Notes: generated by a model not told the origin, from the letters alone. A stretch of 64,000 nucleotides of DNA from Mycobacterium sp. ELW1 (GCF_008329905.1 NZ_CP032155.1:6076001-6140000), one strand, 5' to 3'. Shown: positions 33,403-43,003, counted from the stretch's first letter. Numbers and translations are program-made.

Positions 33403-35943
33403 ATGACTGCTCCTGCTCCCCTCCTCGACGACCCCGGCGATCTGTCCTCCATTCGTGCGCTGGGGTCCGATCCCGACCGGCTGTTCACCACCTTCGCCGG
33501 CTGGGCCGAGGCCAACGGCACTCCGCTGTACCCGGCGCAGGAGGAGGCCCTGATCGAATTGGTCAGCGGCGCCAACGTCGTTCTGGCCACGCCGACCGGA
33601 TCCGGGAAGTCCCTGGTCGCGACTGGGGCGTTGTACGCAGCGCTCGCTGCAGAGCGGCGAAGTTACTACACGGCCCCGATCAAAGCGCTGGTGAGCGAGA
33701 AATTCTTCGCGCTCTGCGCGACGTTCGGTGCCGCGAACGTGGGCATGCTCACCGGCGACGCCGCGGTCAACGCGAGCGCGCCGATCATCGCCTGCACCGC
33801 GGAGATCCTGGCCAACATCGCGCTTCGCGAGGGCGCGGACGCCGACATCGGCGTGGTCGTGATGGACGAGTTCCACTTCTACGGCGATCCCGATCGAGGC
33901 TGGGCCTGGCAGGTGCCGCTCCTGGAGCTGCCGCACGCGCAGTTCCTGTTGATGTCGGCCACGCTCGGCGACGTCAGTTTTCTGCGCGAGGACCTCACCC
34001 GTCGCACCGGCAGGCCCACCGCTCTGGTGGCCAACGCGCAGCGTCCGGTGCCGCTGTTCTACTCGTATGCGACCACTCCCATGCACGAGACGATCACCGA
34101 ACTGCTGCAGACCAAACAGGCGCCGATCTACATCGTCCACTTCACCCAGGCGTCCGCGCTGGAACGGGCCCAGGCGCTGATGAGTGTCAACGTCAGCACC
34201 AAGGAGGAGAAAGCTTCGATCGCCGAGCACATCGGCAGCTTTCGGTTCTCGACCGCGTTCGGCTCGACGCTGTCCCGGCTGGTTCGCCACGGTATCGGCG
34301 TCCACCATGCCGGGATGCTGCCCAAGTACCGGCGTTTGGTGGAACAGCTTGCGCAAGCTGGCCTGCTCAAAGTCATCTGCGGCACAGACACTTTGGGCGT
34401 CGGCATCAACGTGCCGATCCGGACGGTCGTCTTCTCGGCGCTGTCGAAGTACGACGGGACACGCACGCGGCTGCTCAATGCCCGCGAGTTCCATCAAATC
34501 GCCGGTCGCGCCGGGCGGGCCGGTTACGACACCGCGGGCACCGTCGTCGTGCAGGCTCCCGACCACGAAGTCGAGAACCTCAAACAGTTCGCCAAAGTCG
34601 CCGACGATCCCAAGAAGCGCCGAAAACTGGTGCGCCGCAAGGTACCGGAAGGAATGGTGCCGTGGAGCGAAGCCACCATGACGCGGCTCGTCGACGCCAC
34701 CCCGGAACCACTGACCAGCAACATGCGGGTGTCCACGGCGATGATCCTCGACGTGGTGGACCGCCCCGGGGACCCGTTCGTCGCGATGCGGCGACTGCTC
34801 ACCGACAACCACGAGCCCCGCAAGCGCCAGTTACAGCACATCCGGGAAGCCGTCGGCATCGCCCGCTCGCTGCTGCAGGCCGGGGTCCTCGAACGGCTCG
34901 ACGAACCCCAGGCCGACGGGCGCCGCTACCGGCTGACCGTCGACCTGCCGCCCGACTTCGCCCTCAACCAGCCGCTGTCGACGTTCGCGCTGGCCGCGGT
35001 CGGCGTCCTCGATCCCGACTCGGAAACCTTTGCGCTGGATGTTGTTTCGGTGGTCGAAGCAACGCTGGAAGATCCCCGTCAGATTCTGGCGGCGCAGTTG
35101 AACAAGGCCAGGGGTGAAGCAGTCGCCGCGATGAAAGCTGACGGCATCGAGTACGACGAGCGCATCGAGCTGCTCGACGACGTCAGCTATCCCAAGCCGC
35201 TCGAGGAGCTCCTCGGACACACCTTCGAGGTGTACCTGCACACCAACCCGTGGGCAGCCGACGCCCGGCTGTCGCCGAAATCCGTTGTCCGCGAGATGTG
35301 GGAGCGGGCGTTCACCTTCCGTGAGTTTGTCAGCGTCTACGGCCTGACCCGGTCCGAGGGGGCGGTGCTGCGCTACCTGTCCGACGCGTTCAAGGCACTG
35401 CGATCCTCGGTGCCGACAGCAGCGCGGACCGAGGAATTCACCGACATCGTCGAGTGGCTCGGCGAACTGGTCCGCCAGGTCGACTCCAGCCTGCTGGACG
35501 AGTGGGAAGAGCTCACCAGCCCCGACCAACCGCACGACGTCCCGGTCGCGGTGCCGATGCGTCCACGGCCGGTGACCGGCAATGTGCGGGCCTTCACCGC
35601 CATGGTCCGCAACGCTGTGTTCCGGCGGGTGCAGCTGTTCGCCCGGCGACGCTGGCATGAGCTGGGCGAACTGGACGCCGGTTCAGGATGGTCCGCACCG
35701 CGCTGGCAGGAGGTCGGGGACGACTACTTCGATGAGCACAGCGACGTGGGCACCGGCGCCGACGCCCGTGGACCTGCCCTGCTGATCATCGACCGGGGGC
35801 CCGAGTTGTGGCGGGTGCGGCAGATCCTCGACGACCCGGCCGGCGACCACGACTGGGGCATCGAGGTGGAGGTGGACGTGGACGCCTCGGACGAGGCGGG
35901 GACGCCCGTGCTGCGGGTGGTCGACGCCGGCCGTCTGGACTGA
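33403..35943 (+). CDS. Ski2-like DEAD/DEAH-box helicase (DUF3516-type C terminus)
   Basis: About 846 residues of a superfamily 2 helicase. Motif I is ATPTGSGKSLVATGAL, motif II VVMDEFHFYGDP (DEFH), motif III LLMSATLGD and motif VI FHQIAGRAGRAGYDT, with GIGVHHAGMLPKYR as in Ski2/Mtr4-like enzymes. The ~430-residue C terminus matches what I recall as the actinobacterial DUF3516 region. It would unwind RNA, or possibly DNA, in RNA turnover. No Shine-Dalgarno sequence distinguishes ATG 33403 from GTG 33391. It follows the molybdoenzyme on the same strand. Confidence 0.85.
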   Translation: MTAPAPLLDDPGDLSSIRALGSDPDRLFTTFAGWAEANGTPLYPAQEEALIELVSGANVVLATPTGSGKSLVATGALYAALAAERRSYYTAPIKALVSEKFFALCATFGAANVGMLTGDAAVNASAPIIACTAEILANIALREGADADIGVVVMDEFHFYGDPDRGWAWQVPLLELPHAQFLLMSATLGDVSFLREDLTRRTGRPTALVANAQRPVPLFYSYATTPMHETITELLQTKQAPIYIVHFTQASALERAQALMSVNVSTKEEKASIAEHIGSFRFSTAFGSTLSRLVRHGIGVHHAGMLPKYRRLVEQLAQAGLLKVICGTDTLGVGINVPIRTVVFSALSKYDGTRTRLLNAREFHQIAGRAGRAGYDTAGTVVVQAPDHEVENLKQFAKVADDPKKRRKLVRRKVPEGMVPWSEATMTRLVDATPEPLTSNMRVSTAMILDVVDRPGDPFVAMRRLLTDNHEPRKRQLQHIREAVGIARSLLQAGVLERLDEPQADGRRYRLTVDLPPDFALNQPLSTFALAAVGVLDPDSETFALDVVSVVEATLEDPRQILAAQLNKARGEAVAAMKADGIEYDERIELLDDVSYPKPLEELLGHTFEVYLHTNPWAADARLSPKSVVREMWERAFTFREFVSVYGLTRSEGAVLRYLSDAFKALRSSVPTAARTEEFTDIVEWLGELVRQVDSSLLDEWEELTSPDQPHDVPVAVPMRPRPVTGNVRAFTAMVRNAVFRRVQLFARRRWHELGELDAGSGWSAPRWQEVGDDYFDEHSDVGTGADARGPALLIIDRGPELWRVRQILDDPAGDHDWGIEVEVDVDASDEAGTPVLRVVDAGRLD

Positions 35944-36050
35944 GCGACTCGGGATCTGGCTACTCACGCGAACTCTGGACGAGATCGACGGGATGCCGCT
36001 ATTGTCAGCATCGCTAATTATCTTTTGCGGTGATGTGGGCGGGGGCCGGC

Positions 36051-37214
36051 GTGACATCCATGAGGCGAGCTGGGCGAATCACGACGTTCGGGTTCGCGGT
36101 CGGCGCCGGTTTGCTGATCGCCTCCGGCGCGGGAGCAGCGGTCGCCGCGGCAGCACCCGACGATTCCGGCCAGACGTCGTCCAGTAGTTCCGCCGCGTCG
36201 AGTGCATCGGCACCGTCGGCGCGCTCAGCACGCCCGTCCGGCAATACCGCGGCCAAGCCAAAACCGGCTCGCAGTGTCAGTGCCCGAAGCGGCTATTCGC
36301 AACCCGTGGTGCAGCTGAAGGCGAAGCGGTCCCTCACTCCGGAGAGCAAGGCGGTCACCCCGGAGACCGACATCGTCGCCGTCGTGCCCGCCAAGCAAGC
36401 CTCAGCGAAACGCGCTGCGGCACTGCCGACTCCGGCGCAACTGCAGCAGTCGATCGCCGTCGGCTTGGATGCGGCCCGCCGCAGCCTCGACGAACTACGC
36501 GAGAAGATCGAGACACTTGTCCAGAATCAGATCGTCGGCTTCCGGGACAACCTGGTCACCCTGCGTATTGACCTGGATCGGCTGTTCCACCCGAACCGAC
36601 AGATCATCTACGGCAACTTGGCCAATAGCCAGTATTGGGCGGCCGGCGGCGCGCAAACCTCGGGACTGATGGCCGCGGCGATGGTGATCAGCCAACTCAC
36701 CGGCCAAACCGTGACCGCGCAGGACATCATCACCGAAGCGACGACCACGGACAGCGTTGCCCAACCCGGCCGGAAGATGTACCTGGGCACCTCAACCAAC
36801 GACTGGGTGTGGGCACTTGATTCGGTGCAGCTGATGGAAACCCATGGCCTCAAGGTGAGTACCGTCTACTACAGCAAATCCCAACAACAACGCGCGTGGA
36901 ACGGTCTCCTGGCCGCACTGACAGACGGTAAGTCGGTGATCGTGTCCATCAGCGGCGACGTCCGCTCCGCGATAGATGGCAACACCGCGGTGTGGAACAC
37001 CGAGCATCAGGCGGTGCTGCTAGGAATCAACATCAGCAAGAATCTGGTGTACCTCAACGACGGCGCCTACCCGGGAGGCGGCGGTCAGAACCTGACCATG
37101 TCGATCGATGACTTCTTGGATGCCTGGCAAGCCGGCCGTTACACAGCCATCTTCGCCGAATTGGCGCCTGCCGCAGCACAAGCCACAGCCTCAGAAGAAA
37201 GCCTTGCAGCATGA
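36051..37214 (+). CDS. Secreted C39-like protein, copy 1 (lacks the Cys and Gln of copy 2)
   Basis: About 387 residues. The signal segment RRAGRITTFGFAVGAGLLIA is followed by a low-complexity Ser/Ala/Lys/Pro linker to about residue 125, a helical segment, then a C39-like domain. Aligning by eye with the next gene, the Cys position is Ser204 (in GAQTSGLMAAAMV) and the preceding Gln position is Ala; the His (TEHQAVLLGI) and Asn-Asp (YLNDGAY) remain. It may therefore be inactive, a binding protein, or use Ser. GTG 36051 is chosen because the mature start matches copy 2. The stop overlaps the copy 2 start as ATGA. Confidence 0.75.
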   Translation: MTSMRRAGRITTFGFAVGAGLLIASGAGAAVAAAAPDDSGQTSSSSSAASSASAPSARSARPSGNTAAKPKPARSVSARSGYSQPVVQLKAKRSLTPESKAVTPETDIVAVVPAKQASAKRAAALPTPAQLQQSIAVGLDAARRSLDELREKIETLVQNQIVGFRDNLVTLRIDLDRLFHPNRQIIYGNLANSQYWAAGGAQTSGLMAAAMVISQLTGQTVTAQDIITEATTTDSVAQPGRKMYLGTSTNDWVWALDSVQLMETHGLKVSTVYYSKSQQQRAWNGLLAALTDGKSVIVSISGDVRSAIDGNTAVWNTEHQAVLLGINISKNLVYLNDGAYPGGGGQNLTMSIDDFLDAWQAGRYTAIFAELAPAAAQATASEESLAA

Positions 37215-38365
37215 CTTCCATCAAGCGGGCTGGGCGAATCACGACCTTCGGGTTCGCCCTCGGCGCCGGTCTACTGATCGCTTCGGGTGCGGGTGCCGCG
37301 GTGGCGAGCGCCGCACCCGACGATTCGAGTCATGCGTCGACGAGCAAGTCCTCTGCATCGAGTGCGCGTACGCACAAGCCAGCCGCGGCGGCCGCCACCC
37401 GCTCATCCGCGAGGCCCAAGCCGTCCTCGGCATCGGTCGTGCAACTGCCCGCCAAGCGCACAGCAGCAGCGACGAGCCCCTCCACGGTGCGTTCGGTGAG
37501 CCTGGTATCCACCGACGCTCCGACCGCTCCGGCCGCTTCCGTGAAACAGTATCGGGCCCAACGCCTTCCCACACCGACCGAGATCGAACAGGTCATCGTG
37601 GCCGGCCTGGATGCGGCCCGGCGCACTCTCGACACCATGCGCCGCGATTTCGAGCTACTCGTCAAGCATCAGATCGAAGGCGTCCGCGACAACCTGACGA
37701 CCCTGCGCTATGACCTGGAGGCCATCTTCGGCCCGAGTCGACATCCAGTGAATCCGGACATTCCGCCGGACGGCACAACGGGAATCATCGGGAACCCCCG
37801 CGACAAGGTCGGCTACTTCATCTATCAAGACGGAAAGAACATCTGTCTCTTGGTGTCGTCGGCCATGGTCATGGGCCAGCTTCTGGGACCCGACAAGATG
37901 CCGACCGCGGCCGAAATCATCAACGAAGCCGCGACGACACCGAGCACCGTGACAGCCGGGGCCAAGATCTACGACCCGGTGGCGGACTCCTACGTGCAGA
38001 ACGCCGACGCGTTGGCGCTGCTGGACGCGCACGGCATCACGGCGATGTCCACCCAGTACTCCAAGAACCAGGGCGACCTCGCCTACGCCAACCTCAAGAA
38101 AGCATTGATCGACGGCAACTCCGTCATCGTCACGATCAAGGCCCAGATCGCCTGGGGCCAAGGCACCCCTGACATGGCGTATTCGGGCGACCACGCCATC
38201 ACGGTCTTAGGCATCGACACCGACAAGGACATCATCTTCGTCAATGACGGCGCCTGGAAAAACGGTGGGCAGGGCATGGGCCTCCCGCTGAACACGTTCA
38301 TGAAGGCGTGGCGGGCCAACGACTACCAGACCATCACCGCGTACGTCACTCCAGCCCAGGATTAG
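37211..38365 (+). CDS. Secreted C39-like cysteine peptidase, copy 2
   Basis: A 384-residue paralogue of the preceding gene: a near-identical signal region (RAGRITTFGFALGAGLLIAS), a Ser/Ala/Pro-rich linker, then a papain/C39-like domain. Gln and Cys212 are seen in YQDGKNICLLVSSAMV, His in SGDHAITVLGIDTD, and Asn-Asp in FVNDGAWKNG. It is probably an exported or surface cysteine peptidase or amidase; the substrate is unknown. Translation is coupled to copy 1 by a 4 bp overlap. Family assignment (peptidase C39-like) rests on the order and spacing of these residues. Confidence 0.75.
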   Translation: MTSIKRAGRITTFGFALGAGLLIASGAGAAVASAAPDDSSHASTSKSSASSARTHKPAAAAATRSSARPKPSSASVVQLPAKRTAAATSPSTVRSVSLVSTDAPTAPAASVKQYRAQRLPTPTEIEQVIVAGLDAARRTLDTMRRDFELLVKHQIEGVRDNLTTLRYDLEAIFGPSRHPVNPDIPPDGTTGIIGNPRDKVGYFIYQDGKNICLLVSSAMVMGQLLGPDKMPTAAEIINEAATTPSTVTAGAKIYDPVADSYVQNADALALLDAHGITAMSTQYSKNQGDLAYANLKKALIDGNSVIVTIKAQIAWGQGTPDMAYSGDHAITVLGIDTDKDIIFVNDGAWKNGGQGMGLPLNTFMKAWRANDYQTITAYVTPAQD

Positions 38366-38402
38366 AGGTTTTGCGTCGTCGGCAAATACCATCGACGATG
38401 TA

Positions 38403-40046
38403 ATGAGCGATCACGACCTCGACACCCGGACGCCTTCTTCTACGGCCGCGGCCAACCGCCTCGCGACCGAAGCCGGTCGCAGGCGCACCTTCGCCGTCAT
38501 CAGCCACCCTGACGCCGGTAAGTCGACGCTGACCGAGGCCCTGGTGCTGCACGCGAGGATCATCACGCAGGCCGGCGCCATTCACGGCAAAGCCGGACGA
38601 CGGGCCACCGTGTCGGACTGGATGGAGATGGAGCAGGCCAGAGGTATCTCGATCACCTCGACGGCATTGCAGTTCCCGTATCTCTCGCCCGAGGGACAAG
38701 ACTGCGTCATCAACCTGCTCGACACCCCCGGGCACGCCGACTTCTCCGAGGACACCTACCGGGTGCTCAGCGCGGTTGACTGCGCGGTCATGCTGATCGA
38801 CGCCGCCAAGGGTCTGGAACCGCAGACGCTCAAGCTGTTTCAGGTGTGTAAGCACCGCGGACTGCCGATCCTCACGGTCATCAACAAGTGGGACCGTCCT
38901 GGACGGCACGCGCTGGAGCTTCTCGACGAGATCCAGGAGCGCATCGGTCTCAAGCCGACGCCGTTGACGTGGCCGGTCGGTATCGCCGGCGACTTCAAAG
39001 GTGTGCTGGATCGCCGCACCGGCAATTTCATTCGGTTCACCCGCACCGCGGGTGGTGCCACCGCCGCACCCGAGGAGCACATCCCGCCCGAGCACGCCCG
39101 CGCCGCGGCCGGCATCGACTGGGACAACGCGGTCGAAGAATGCGAGTTGCTCTCCTCCGATGACGGTGACCACGATCAGGAAGCCTTCCTGCAGGGCGTG
39201 ACGACGCCCGTCCTGTTCACTTCCGCCGCACTCAATTTCGGCGTCAATCAACTTCTGGACAACCTGACGAGGCTCGCGCCTCCGCCGAGCGGCCAAGTCG
39301 ACATCGACGGCAATGTGCGACCGGTCGACGCTCCGTTCAGTGCGTTCGTCTTCAAGGTCCAGGCCGGCATGGATTCCGCGCACCGCGACCGCATCGCCTA
39401 CGCCCGGGTGTGTTCGGGAACCTTCGAGCGCGGCGACGTCCTGACGCACGCCGCAACCGGCAAGCCGTTCGTCACCAAATACGCCCAGTCGGTGTTCGGC
39501 CAGCAACGGTCGACACTGGATGACGCCTGGCCCGGCGACGTGATCGGCCTGGCGAACGCCAACGTACTACGCCCGGGTGACACCCTTTTTCGCGATGTGC
39601 CCGTACAGTTTCCGCCGATCCCGAGCTTCGCTCCGGTGCACTTCTCAGTCGCCCGGGGCACCGATCCGAGTAAGCACAAGCAGTTTCGCAAGGGGATCGA
39701 GCAGCTCGAGCAGGAAGGCGTGGTGCAGGTACTGCGGTCGGATCGCCGGGGCGAGCAAGCACCGGTACTCGCCGCCGTCGGCCCTCTGCAGTTCGAGGTG
39801 ACGAGCCACCGGATGGCCACGGAATTCAACGCACCGATCTCGCTGGACTCGCTGCCCTACACCGTGGCGCGCGCCGTCGACCCCGAGGACGCACCGTTCG
39901 TGGACAAGCAGGTGTCGACCGAAGTACTCACCCGCACCGACGGCGTGATGCTCGCCCTGTTCACCACGAAGTGGCGACTGCAGGGGTTCCAGGAGGACAA
40001 CCCCGCGGTGACGCTGCGCCCGCTGGTCGCCGCCGGCGACGACTGA
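38403..40046 (+). CDS. prfC: Peptide chain release factor 3 (RF3)
   Basis: A 547-residue translational GTPase, close to the ~530 residues usual for RF3. G1 is SHPDAGKSTLTEAL, the switch region RGISITSTALQFPY, G3 DTPGHADFSEDTYRVLSAVD and G4 NKWDRPGRHALELLDEIQ, with domain II/III features FRKGIEQLEQEGVVQVLRSD. RF3 recycles RF1/RF2 from post-termination ribosomes using GTP. It is a single gene, convergent with the following SDR (6 bp between stops). Confidence 0.95.
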   Translation: MSDHDLDTRTPSSTAAANRLATEAGRRRTFAVISHPDAGKSTLTEALVLHARIITQAGAIHGKAGRRATVSDWMEMEQARGISITSTALQFPYLSPEGQDCVINLLDTPGHADFSEDTYRVLSAVDCAVMLIDAAKGLEPQTLKLFQVCKHRGLPILTVINKWDRPGRHALELLDEIQERIGLKPTPLTWPVGIAGDFKGVLDRRTGNFIRFTRTAGGATAAPEEHIPPEHARAAAGIDWDNAVEECELLSSDDGDHDQEAFLQGVTTPVLFTSAALNFGVNQLLDNLTRLAPPPSGQVDIDGNVRPVDAPFSAFVFKVQAGMDSAHRDRIAYARVCSGTFERGDVLTHAATGKPFVTKYAQSVFGQQRSTLDDAWPGDVIGLANANVLRPGDTLFRDVPVQFPPIPSFAPVHFSVARGTDPSKHKQFRKGIEQLEQEGVVQVLRSDRRGEQAPVLAAVGPLQFEVTSHRMATEFNAPISLDSLPYTVARAVDPEDAPFVDKQVSTEVLTRTDGVMLALFTTKWRLQGFQEDNPAVTLRPLVAAGDD

Positions 40047-40052
40047 TCGACG

Positions 40053-40730
40053 CTAGCCGTTCGCGGTGGACAGCCCGGCCTTGACCTGCCGGGTCAATTC
40101 GTCGGCCAAGATCTCGGGTTGGCCGCTGAGCAGTCCGTCCACCGCCAGCTTCGCCACCACTGCGGGATCGATCTTCTGGTCGGCGGGGACGAAGGAGGCC
40201 ATGTCGGTGTCCATATATCCGACGTGCAGGGCTGCGACGTGAACTCCCTTGGGCGCCAGTTCAGTTCGTAGAGCATCCGTCATCGCCCATCCCGCGGCCT
40301 TGGCTGCCGAGTAGGCGCCGAACGACGGGGCGTGGTACCAGGCCAGCACGGACAGAACGTTCAGGATGGAGCCGCCGCCGTTCTTCTCGATGATCGGGAC
40401 GAACTCGCGGGTGACGTTGAGCGTGCCGAAGTAGTGCGTCTCCATCTCCAGACGGATGTCCTCGATCGGGCCGCTGAGCAGGTCGGCCTCCGTCGAGACG
40501 CCGGCGTTGTTCACCAGGACCGTGACGTCCTCGGCGATCGCCGCCGCTCGGCGCACCGACTCGGGGTCGGTGATGTCCACCTGGATCGGCACCACACCGG
40601 GCAGGTCGATCGTTTCCGGCCTGCGGGCCGCGGCGTACACCTTTGCCCCGCGTGAGAGCAGTTCGGCGGCGAACTGCCGTCCCAATCCGCGGTTCGCACC
40701 TGTTACCAGCGCGGTGATCTGTTGTGTCAT
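40053..40730 (-). CDS. SDR family oxidoreductase
   Basis: About 225 residues of a classical SDR. Motifs are TGANRGLGRQ for the cofactor, LVNNAGV, and the catalytic SVLAWYHAPSFGAYSAAKA with Ser and YxxxK. A late VGYMDTDMA replaces the usual PG motif. ATG 40730 is preceded by AAAGGGAGA. It is divergent from the MFS transporter; the 162 bp between starts contains four AGCTGGG heptamers, so the two are probably co-regulated. Confidence 0.88.
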   Translation of the reverse strand: MTQQITALVTGANRGLGRQFAAELLSRGAKVYAAARRPETIDLPGVVPIQVDITDPESVRRAAAIAEDVTVLVNNAGVSTEADLLSGPIEDIRLEMETHYFGTLNVTREFVPIIEKNGGGSILNVLSVLAWYHAPSFGAYSAAKAAGWAMTDALRTELAPKGVHVAALHVGYMDTDMASFVPADQKIDPAVVAKLAVDGLLSGQPEILADELTRQVKAGLSTANG

Positions 40731-40776
40731 CGAAGTCTCCCTTTCCCGAACTCTCGTTGGCGACAACACTAGGACG

Positions 40777-40850
40777 AGCTGGGTTAATTCCGCTAGACCC
40801 AGCTGGGGCGGCGCGCGCTGAGAGTCTTCGCCTTGCAGCTGGGAGCTGGG
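40777..40850. repeat. Cluster of four AGCTGGG heptamers in a divergent promoter
   Basis: AGCTGGG occurs at 40777-40783, 40837-40843 and 40844-40850, and its complement CCCAGCT at 40798-40804. The first two form a perfect inverted repeat with a 14 bp spacer containing the AT-rich TTAATTCC. The cluster lies between the divergent SDR and MFS starts and is a candidate operator for an unlinked regulator. Confidence 0.55.
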
Positions 40851-40892
40851 CGGACGTGGCGATCTGCCTCGGATCGGTTCCACGATGGTGCG

Positions 40893-42107
40893 ATGCAGCA
40901 TCACAGGCACGTCGCACGCAGCGCCGCGGCGCTCGCCGCCGCAATGGGTATCGGCCGATTCGTGTACACCCCGATCCTGCCGCTGATGACGGCGCAGACC
41001 GGAATCGCCCCGCATGCCGCGGCCACCCTCGCCACCGCGAACTACATCGGTTACCTCGCGGGTGCAGTGGCCGGTTTCGTCTGGCCGCGGCTCGCCCGGT
41101 CCGTTGTCGCGTGCCGCATATCGCTGGTGTTGCTGGTCGGCAGTCTGGCCGGCATGCCGTTGACCGGCACGGTGCTCGAATGGGCGTTGCTGCGGGGTGT
41201 GGCCGGCGTGACCAGTGCACTGGTGTTCGTGATCGCCGTCAACACCCTGCTCGAGCACCTGCACGGGCAGCCCGCCCATCTGGCCGGGTGGGGATTCGGT
41301 GGAATCGGGGCGGGCATTGCCCTGTCGGCCGTCATGGTGCTGGCCAGCGAGCAGTGGCGACTCGCTTGGTGGACATCAGCGGCGGCCGCCGCCGTCCTGA
41401 CCGCCGCAGCCTGGACGATGCACGGCACACCTGCAGCGGAGCCGTCCCCCACGGCGGAGCGAAAGTACCTGCCGCACAGATTGTTCGGTCTGCTCGCCGT
41501 GAGTTACTCGCTTGAGGGAGTCGGTTACATCATCGCCGGAACTTTTCTGGTCGCCGCGGTCACCCAAGACGCACCGCGCTGGCTCGGGGGCGCGACATGG
41601 CTCGTGGTGGGCCTGGCAACCATCCCCTCCGCCGCGCTGTGGGCAGCGCTGAGCTCGCGATGGTCCCATCCGGGACTGTTGGCGACGGCGTTGTGCGCGC
41701 AGGCGGGCGGAATCGCCGTGGCGGGCATCTTCGGCGGCGTCGCAGCAGCGCTGGTCGGGGCGGTGCTCTTCGGCGGGACGTTCATCGGAATCAGCACACT
41801 GTCGCTCGCGGCTGCGCGTCTGTTGCGCTATCCGCGCGCCGTCGCGCTACTCACCGCGGGGTATTCGGTGGGTCAGATACTGGGTCCCGTCGTGGTGGGC
41901 CCCCTCCTGCATGACGGCTTCCGGCCCGCCCTGGTGGTGGGTGCGGTGGTGGTCTTAGCCGCCGCCATGGTCGCGGGGTTGATGCGGATCATCGCCGGGA
42001 AGCCAGACAGCGGCGTCATCGAGCCCGAAATCACCGATATCCCGGGTGAATTCGTCGACGAGCGCGACCACAGTGGGGTTGTCATCGTCACGCCGCCACA
42101 CCAGTGA
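40893..42107 (+). CDS. MFS transporter, YbfB/YjiJ type
   Basis: About 404 residues with ~12 membrane helices. It opens with AAAMGIGRFVYTPILPLMTA, the signature of the YbfB/YjiJ branch of the major facilitator superfamily, and has GWGFGGIGAGIALSA and AGYSVGQILGPVVVGPLL later. The substrate is unknown. ATG 40893 starts just before helix 1. The last ~50 residues are hydrophilic and overlap the 3' end of the convergent LysR gene by 153 bp; they may be a non-essential tail. Confidence 0.85.
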   Translation: MQHHRHVARSAAALAAAMGIGRFVYTPILPLMTAQTGIAPHAAATLATANYIGYLAGAVAGFVWPRLARSVVACRISLVLLVGSLAGMPLTGTVLEWALLRGVAGVTSALVFVIAVNTLLEHLHGQPAHLAGWGFGGIGAGIALSAVMVLASEQWRLAWWTSAAAAAVLTAAAWTMHGTPAAEPSPTAERKYLPHRLFGLLAVSYSLEGVGYIIAGTFLVAAVTQDAPRWLGGATWLVVGLATIPSAALWAALSSRWSHPGLLATALCAQAGGIAVAGIFGGVAAALVGAVLFGGTFIGISTLSLAAARLLRYPRAVALLTAGYSVGQILGPVVVGPLLHDGFRPALVVGAVVVLAAAMVAGLMRIIAGKPDSGVIEPEITDIPGEFVDERDHSGVVIVTPPHQ

Positions 42108-42887
42108 CCACGTCCACACCGGCGAGGGGTTGATGACCGCGCGTCGCACCAGATCCTTGGGCAGCGCGTGGTCCTGGCCCTTCGGGTTGTTGAGCACCGG
42201 ACGGCCGAGTCCGCGCACGTGTTCCAGGAAGGTCGGTCCGGTGACGCCACCGTCGTCGGTGCGCATGACGCGAGCACCGGTGGCAGCCGAAAACTGTTCG
42301 GCGTAGCGATTCCACGACGACCAGCTGGCAGTGTCCGCGTCGATCAACACCACCGTGTCGGCGGCCTCGACGGGCGAATCGTCAGGGCCCGAGGCCAACG
42401 CGTAGAGCCGGTCCACTCCCAGCAACCGTGCCTGTAGCGACAGCTCTTCCAGGTCGGCGTTCTGCACCCAGCAGATCGCCAGGTCGAGGCTGCCGTCGGC
42501 GACCCGCGCGGCCTGGGTGTGCGACGGCATGACCCAGGTGTCCACCCGCAGCTGCGCGATCCCCGCCGCCCGCGCGGTCCAATCCGTCGGACACCAGTTG
42601 ACATAGCCCACACGCACCGCTTCTGGCCCGCCGAAATTGGCAGCGCGCCTGCGTAATTCGTCTGCCTGCCCGATCAGCGCCCTGGCATCGGGTAGCAGCG
42701 CGGCGCCGGCAGGGGTCAACGCCACCGACCGGCGGTCGCGATCGAACAGGGTGATCTTGAGGTCGCGTTCCAGGGCCTTGATCTGCTGGGACAGCGAGGG
42801 GCCCGCGATCCGCAGACGCGCGGCAGCGCGACCGAAGTTCAACTCTTCGGCCACGGCGACGAAGTAGCGCAGCTGCCGCAACTCCAC
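41955..42887 (-). CDS. LysR family transcriptional regulator
   Basis: A 310-residue regulator. The N-terminal winged HTH has MELRQLRYFVAVAEELNFGR, AAARLRIAGPSLSQQIKALE, and LFDRDRRSVALTPAG. An effector-binding domain of the periplasmic type follows to about residue 290. It is divergent from the SDR/SnoaL-like pair with 116 bp between starts, the classic arrangement for LysR control. Its 3' end overlaps the MFS gene in convergent orientation by 153 bp; the last ~20 residues (Asp/His/Gly-rich) look like a poorly conserved tail. Confidence 0.9.
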   Translation of the reverse strand: MELRQLRYFVAVAEELNFGRAAARLRIAGPSLSQQIKALERDLKITLFDRDRRSVALTPAGAALLPDARALIGQADELRRRAANFGGPEAVRVGYVNWCPTDWTARAAGIAQLRVDTWVMPSHTQAARVADGSLDLAICWVQNADLEELSLQARLLGVDRLYALASGPDDSPVEAADTVVLIDADTASWSSWNRYAEQFSAATGARVMRTDDGGVTGPTFLEHVRGLGRPVLNNPKGQDHALPKDLVRRAVINPSPVWTWSLVWRRDDDNPTVVALVDEFTRDIGDFGLDDAAVWLPGDDPHQPRDHGGG

Positions 42888-43003
42888 CGCTGCAGCCTAA
42901 TAGGCGCAGCCTCCCAGCAGGGAGCGGATCTCTCATCCCGGCGTGGCATCGGCTCGCGTTCCGGGGCGTTGAGCAAGAAACACAACGTGGAAAGGATCAT
43001 CAA

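Noticed and set aside
33130..34812. 560-codon frame antisense to the sulfite oxidase end and helicase
   Set aside because: It spans two unrelated genes on the other strand and shows only Arg/His/Gly-rich shadow composition.
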